A stretch of DNA of 64,000 nt from Paenibacillus sp. FSL H7-0737 (GTDB lineage Bacteria > Bacillota > Bacilli > Paenibacillales > Paenibacillaceae). The notes below the pieces were generated by a model. That model was not told where the DNA came from. It saw only the letters and a program-made list of their open reading frames with translations, and made no database searches. The DNA lies in the NCBI RefSeq assembly GCF_000758545.1, contig NZ_CP009279.1, positions 2,046,001 through 2,110,000 on the forward strand, read 5' to 3'. How positions within the stretch are numbered: the first letter of the stretch is position 1; the number at the start of each line of letters is the position of its first letter. Positions 60,670 through 64,000 of this stretch are shown here, piece by piece. Position numbers and translations under genes: made by a program.

Positions 60670-63339
60670 ATGGACAAGTTGATACTTATAGATGGAAATA
60701 ATATTATTTACCGCGCATTTTTCGCGATGCCTCCGCTAACGAATACAGCAGGGCAACAGACGAACGCGGTGTACGGTTTCACAACGATGCTGCTCCGTTT
60801 AATTGAAGAACACAAGCCGACACATATGATTGTTGCCTTCGATGCAGGAAAAGTCACATTTCGGCATGAAGGTTATGAGGATTATAAAGGCGGTCGGCAA
60901 AAGACACCTCCCGAGCTCTCCGAGCAGTTTCCACTGCTGAAAGATTTGCTCAGAAATCTGGGTGTACCGCAGTTTGAAATTGGCAATTATGAGGCCGATG
61001 ATATTATTGGAACCATTTCTCGCCAAGCAGATGAAGCAGGCCGGCAGGTTATGATCGTGTCGGGAGACAAGGATATGCTTCAATTGGCTTCCGAACATAC
61101 GACCGTTGCGTTGATCCGCAAAGGAGTTACTGAGGTTGAGCTTTATGGACCAGAACAAATTCGTGAGAAATATGATTTAACACCCGAGCAGATCATCGAC
61201 CTTAAGGGACTGATGGGTGATGCGAGTGATAACATTCCGGGCGTTCCGGGTGTTGGTGAGAAAACAGCGCTCAAGCTGTTGCATCAATTCGGATCGGTTG
61301 AAGGTGTATTAGCAGGAACCGGTGAGCTTAAAGGTAAAATGAAAGAAAAACTGGAAGCACACGCGGAAGACGCTGTCATGAGTAAGAAACTGGCAACCAT
61401 CTATCGTGAAGTGCCTCTTGAGCATTCGTGGGAAGATATGATCTTTAATGGAATTTCTGCGGATACAGCAGGACCCGCACTCGCAAAATTAGAATTCAAA
61501 TCACTTCTGGAAAGGTTGTCACTTAGTGCCTATGCTCCAGTAGCTGATGGAGAAGAGGGTGCAGCGGAAGTAGAAGCTGCTACACTCGATATTTCGATCG
61601 TGAGTGAAGATGAACTTGAGGCGCTAAATGAAGCGCTCCCTAGTATTTCGGCACTGCATGTAGAATCCAATGGGGATAATCCGCATCGTGCCGAGGTGAT
61701 CGGGGTAGGGCTATCTACTCTGGAGCGACATTATTATGTGCCGTTTGAATTACTACAGAAACCAGCGGCTGCGAAGCTACGTGACTGGTTAGGAGATGAG
61801 AAGGCTCCGAAGAGCGGATATGATCTTCACCGTGCTGATTTGGCACTGCATTGGCAGGGGATTGCTTTTGCAGGTGCAGCCCATGATGTGCAGCTAGCGG
61901 CTTATTTGCTGGATCCCACGGAAGCTAATCAGAACCTAAACGATCTCGCTACGAAATACGGCTTGCCAAGATTGTCACCTGATGAAGATGTATTTGGTAA
62001 AGGCGCCAAATATAAGATTCCTGAGCTTGAAATCTTAGGAAATCACGTCGCACGTAAGAGTGCTGCGGTACTTGGCATCGCCCAGAAACAACAGCAGGAA
62101 TTGATTGAAACGGCGATGACCGGACTGTTCGAGGATCTCGAAATGCCATTATCACGTATTCTTGCGGATATGGAGAAACAGGGGATTGCAGTCAACGAAG
62201 GGGATCTTAAAGAATTAGGAAAAGAATTCGAAGCTCAGATTTCAAAGCTGGTCACCGAAATTTATGAAATTTGTGGCACAGAGTTTAATTTGAATTCACC
62301 TAAGCAGTTGGGCGAGATCTTATTTGTAAAACTGGGTCTTCCTGTCGTCAAGAAGACGAAGACCGGATATTCAACAGACGCAGAGGTGCTGGAAAAGTTA
62401 GCACCGTATCACGATGTGGTACGTTTGATTCTACAATATCGCACGATTGCCAAATTGCAATCCACCTATGTAGAGGGGCTACTCAAGGAAATTTCCCCGA
62501 AAACAGGGAAGGTGCATACATTCTATCGGCAGACGATTGCTGCGACAGGACGGCTTAGCAGCCAATTTCCGAACCTGCAGAACATTCCAATCCGCTTAGA
62601 AGAAGGACGTAAAATCCGTAAAGTGTTTGTTCCATCCGAACCGGGCTGGTCCATTCTGGCGGCGGACTATTCGCAGATTGAACTACGGGTACTTGCGCAC
62701 ATCTCCGGTGATGAGCGGATGAAGGAAGCTTTTCTCCATGATATGGATATTCACACGAAGACAGCGATGGATGTATTTGGAGTTACCGCCGATCAGGTTG
62801 ATAGCAATATGCGTCGTGCTGCTAAAGCCGTTAACTTTGGTATCGTGTACGGAATCAGTGATTATGGTCTGTCGCAGAACTTGAATATTCCTCGCAAAGA
62901 AGCCGCTCAATTTATTGAGCAGTATTTTGAGGTATACCAAGGTGTACGTCGATATATGGATGATATTGTAGTTGATGCAAGGAAACATGGTTATGTAACC
63001 ACGCTGCTGGAACGCCGTCGTTACTTGCCTGAGATTAATGCGAAGAACTTTAATCTACGTTCTTTTGCGGAACGTACAGCAATGAACACACCTATACAAG
63101 GAACTGCCGCTGATATTATTAAGCTGGCGATGGTGCATATGGACAAGGCTCTATTTGAGCGTGGGCTAAAGAGCCGTATGTTGCTTCAGGTACATGATGA
63201 GCTTGTATTCGAGGTGCCAGAGGATGAAATGGAGCTTATGAAGACGCTTTTGCCGGAAGTAATGGGTGGAGCATTGCAGTTATCGGTGCCGCTTAAAGCA
63301 GAGGTAAGTTTTGGCAGCAACTGGTACGAAGCGAAATAG
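60670..63339 (+). CDS. polA: DNA polymerase I
   Basis: Repair and Okazaki-maturation polymerase (889 aa). The ATG at 60670 has GAGGTG 4-5 nt upstream and is preferred over 60649. 5' nuclease domain 1-290 (LILIDGNNIIYRAFFAMP, YEADDIIGTISRQ, DASDNIPGVPGVGEKTA). The 3'-5' exonuclease-like domain (about 300-480) has HVESN where active enzymes have DxE, so proofreading is probably lost as in other Bacillales. Polymerase domain: ILAADYSQIELRVLAHISGD, RRAAKAVNFGIVYGISDYGL, LLQVHDELVFEVP. It is followed by mutM as in Bacillus. Confidence 0.97.
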   Translation: MDKLILIDGNNIIYRAFFAMPPLTNTAGQQTNAVYGFTTMLLRLIEEHKPTHMIVAFDAGKVTFRHEGYEDYKGGRQKTPPELSEQFPLLKDLLRNLGVPQFEIGNYEADDIIGTISRQADEAGRQVMIVSGDKDMLQLASEHTTVALIRKGVTEVELYGPEQIREKYDLTPEQIIDLKGLMGDASDNIPGVPGVGEKTALKLLHQFGSVEGVLAGTGELKGKMKEKLEAHAEDAVMSKKLATIYREVPLEHSWEDMIFNGISADTAGPALAKLEFKSLLERLSLSAYAPVADGEEGAAEVEAATLDISIVSEDELEALNEALPSISALHVESNGDNPHRAEVIGVGLSTLERHYYVPFELLQKPAAAKLRDWLGDEKAPKSGYDLHRADLALHWQGIAFAGAAHDVQLAAYLLDPTEANQNLNDLATKYGLPRLSPDEDVFGKGAKYKIPELEILGNHVARKSAAVLGIAQKQQQELIETAMTGLFEDLEMPLSRILADMEKQGIAVNEGDLKELGKEFEAQISKLVTEIYEICGTEFNLNSPKQLGEILFVKLGLPVVKKTKTGYSTDAEVLEKLAPYHDVVRLILQYRTIAKLQSTYVEGLLKEISPKTGKVHTFYRQTIAATGRLSSQFPNLQNIPIRLEEGRKIRKVFVPSEPGWSILAADYSQIELRVLAHISGDERMKEAFLHDMDIHTKTAMDVFGVTADQVDSNMRRAAKAVNFGIVYGISDYGLSQNLNIPRKEAAQFIEQYFEVYQGVRRYMDDIVVDARKHGYVTTLLERRRYLPEINAKNFNLRSFAERTAMNTPIQGTAADIIKLAMVHMDKALFERGLKSRMLLQVHDELVFEVPEDEMELMKTLLPEVMGGALQLSVPLKAEVSFGSNWYEAK

Positions 63340-63391
63340 GCTCCCTTTAAGGTGTGCATATCAGCTATAATGTAGTTGAGGTGAAGACATC

Positions 63392-64000
63392 ATGCCGGAA
63401 TTACCGGAAGTAGAGACAGTCAAGAGAACACTGAATGATTTAGTCAATGGAAAGCAGATAGAGAGTGTAACCGTCCGGTTGGCCCGGATTATTCAGCGGC
63501 CGGATGATATTCAGGCTTTTGCCAACCTGCTCGCAGGTCATAGCATTGTTAATGTTGAACGAAGAGGGAAATTTTTGCGCATCGTGTTAGACGGTCTGGT
63601 GCTGGTATCTCATTTACGGATGGAGGGCCGTTACGGACTTTTTTCGAACGAAGATCCACTGGACAAGCATACGCATGTGATATTCCATTTTACCGATGGC
63701 ACTGAGCTGCGTTACACGGATGTTCGTCAGTTTGGTACAATGCATCTTTTTCAGATTGGTGAAGACCTCCAACTGCCTCCTCTTAATAAGCTAGGACAGG
63801 AGCCGCTGGAGCCATCCTTTACGCCGGAGAGGTTTAAGCAGATTGTATCAGGCAAAAGCACAAAAATTAAATCGCTGCTGCTGAATCAGGAATATATCGT
63901 CGGCATAGGTAATATTTATGTAGATGAGTCGTTACATCGTGCAGGGATACATCCTGAAGTCAGCGCCAAAGACCTTTCGGACGAGCAACTTGATCAGCTG
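63392..64000 (+). CDS. mutM: Formamidopyrimidine-DNA glycosylase MutM, 3' end outside window
   Basis: Removes 8-oxoguanine and other oxidised purines from DNA. The first 203 codons are present. The N-terminal PELPEVETV gives the catalytic proline P2 and E3. The lysine in VERRGKFLRIVL, RTLR-like element DVRQFGTMHLF, and the helix-two-turn-helix LLLNQEYIVGIGNIYVDESL are visible. The C-terminal zinc finger lies past the window end. It is 52 bp downstream of polA, with GAGGTG about 9 nt before the ATG. Confidence 0.97.
   Translation, partial: MPELPEVETVKRTLNDLVNGKQIESVTVRLARIIQRPDDIQAFANLLAGHSIVNVERRGKFLRIVLDGLVLVSHLRMEGRYGLFSNEDPLDKHTHVIFHFTDGTELRYTDVRQFGTMHLFQIGEDLQLPPLNKLGQEPLEPSFTPERFKQIVSGKSTKIKSLLLNQEYIVGIGNIYVDESLHRAGIHPEVSAKDLSDEQLDQL

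Overview
The window looks like a chromosomal segment of a Paenibacillus-type endospore-forming Firmicute. Three things support this. The ytoI-ytpI-ytrI-ytrH-dnaE-accDA-pyk-ytvI-citZ-icd-mdh-phoPR-polA-mutM gene order is that of the Bacillales core. Sporulation-linked families are present (YheC/YheD ATP-grasp proteins, YheA, YtrH, YtrI, YtvI). There is also a large SLH-domain surface protein and an AbrB regulator preceded by a phased series of Spo0A-box-like heptamers. No rRNA, tRNA, transposase or CRISPR array was seen.

Layout, left part (1-21.4 kb, accessory). The window opens inside a hybrid histidine kinase overlapping a REC-BTAD response regulator, followed by an ECF sigma factor with its overlapping membrane anti-sigma factor. 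Then come an HxlR regulator divergent from an aldo/keto reductase and two SDR-type epimerases, a methyltransferase, a secreted CapA-like protein and abrB. A transporter-padR operon sits under a perfect 25-bp-arm dyad, followed by a HAD hydrolase, a small membrane protein, a relic of a YheC-like gene, and a ~1981-residue surface protein made of beta-sandwich repeats, six atrophied Ig-like repeats and three SLH domains.

Middle (21.4-34.5 kb). A compact minus-strand operon holds five YheC/YheD-type ATP-grasp proteins plus one GNAT acetyltransferase, divergent from yheA. It is followed by small membrane proteins, a 51-bp tandem repeat, a lipoprotein, and ytoI, ytpI, ytrI and ytrH.

Right part (34.5-64 kb, core). 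This holds dnaE, a PgpA-type phosphatase, accD-accA, pyk, a predicted glutamic (G1, eqolisin-type) peptidase, an MFS transporter, a thioesterase, an FxsA protein, ytvI, citZ-icd-mdh (TCA cycle), an SDR, a YfbR-type nucleotidase, a class I fumarase, phoR-phoP with PHO boxes, pstB-phoU, polA and the start of mutM. Relative to Bacillus subtilis, nrnA and pfkA are missing from their usual slots, and the pho order is phoR then phoP.

Several intergenic regions carry structured repeats: a 167-bp element with 11-bp terminal inverted repeats and its collapsed hairpin version, a pair of ~100-bp leader-like elements upstream of icd and a VOC gene, two 38-bp direct repeats before yheA, and a 120-bp long hairpin between phoU and polA. 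The strongest candidates for new biology are the expanded ATP-grasp/GNAT operon and these structured elements. Many gene starts were moved to internal start codons with better Shine-Dalgarno sequences, as explained in each entry.
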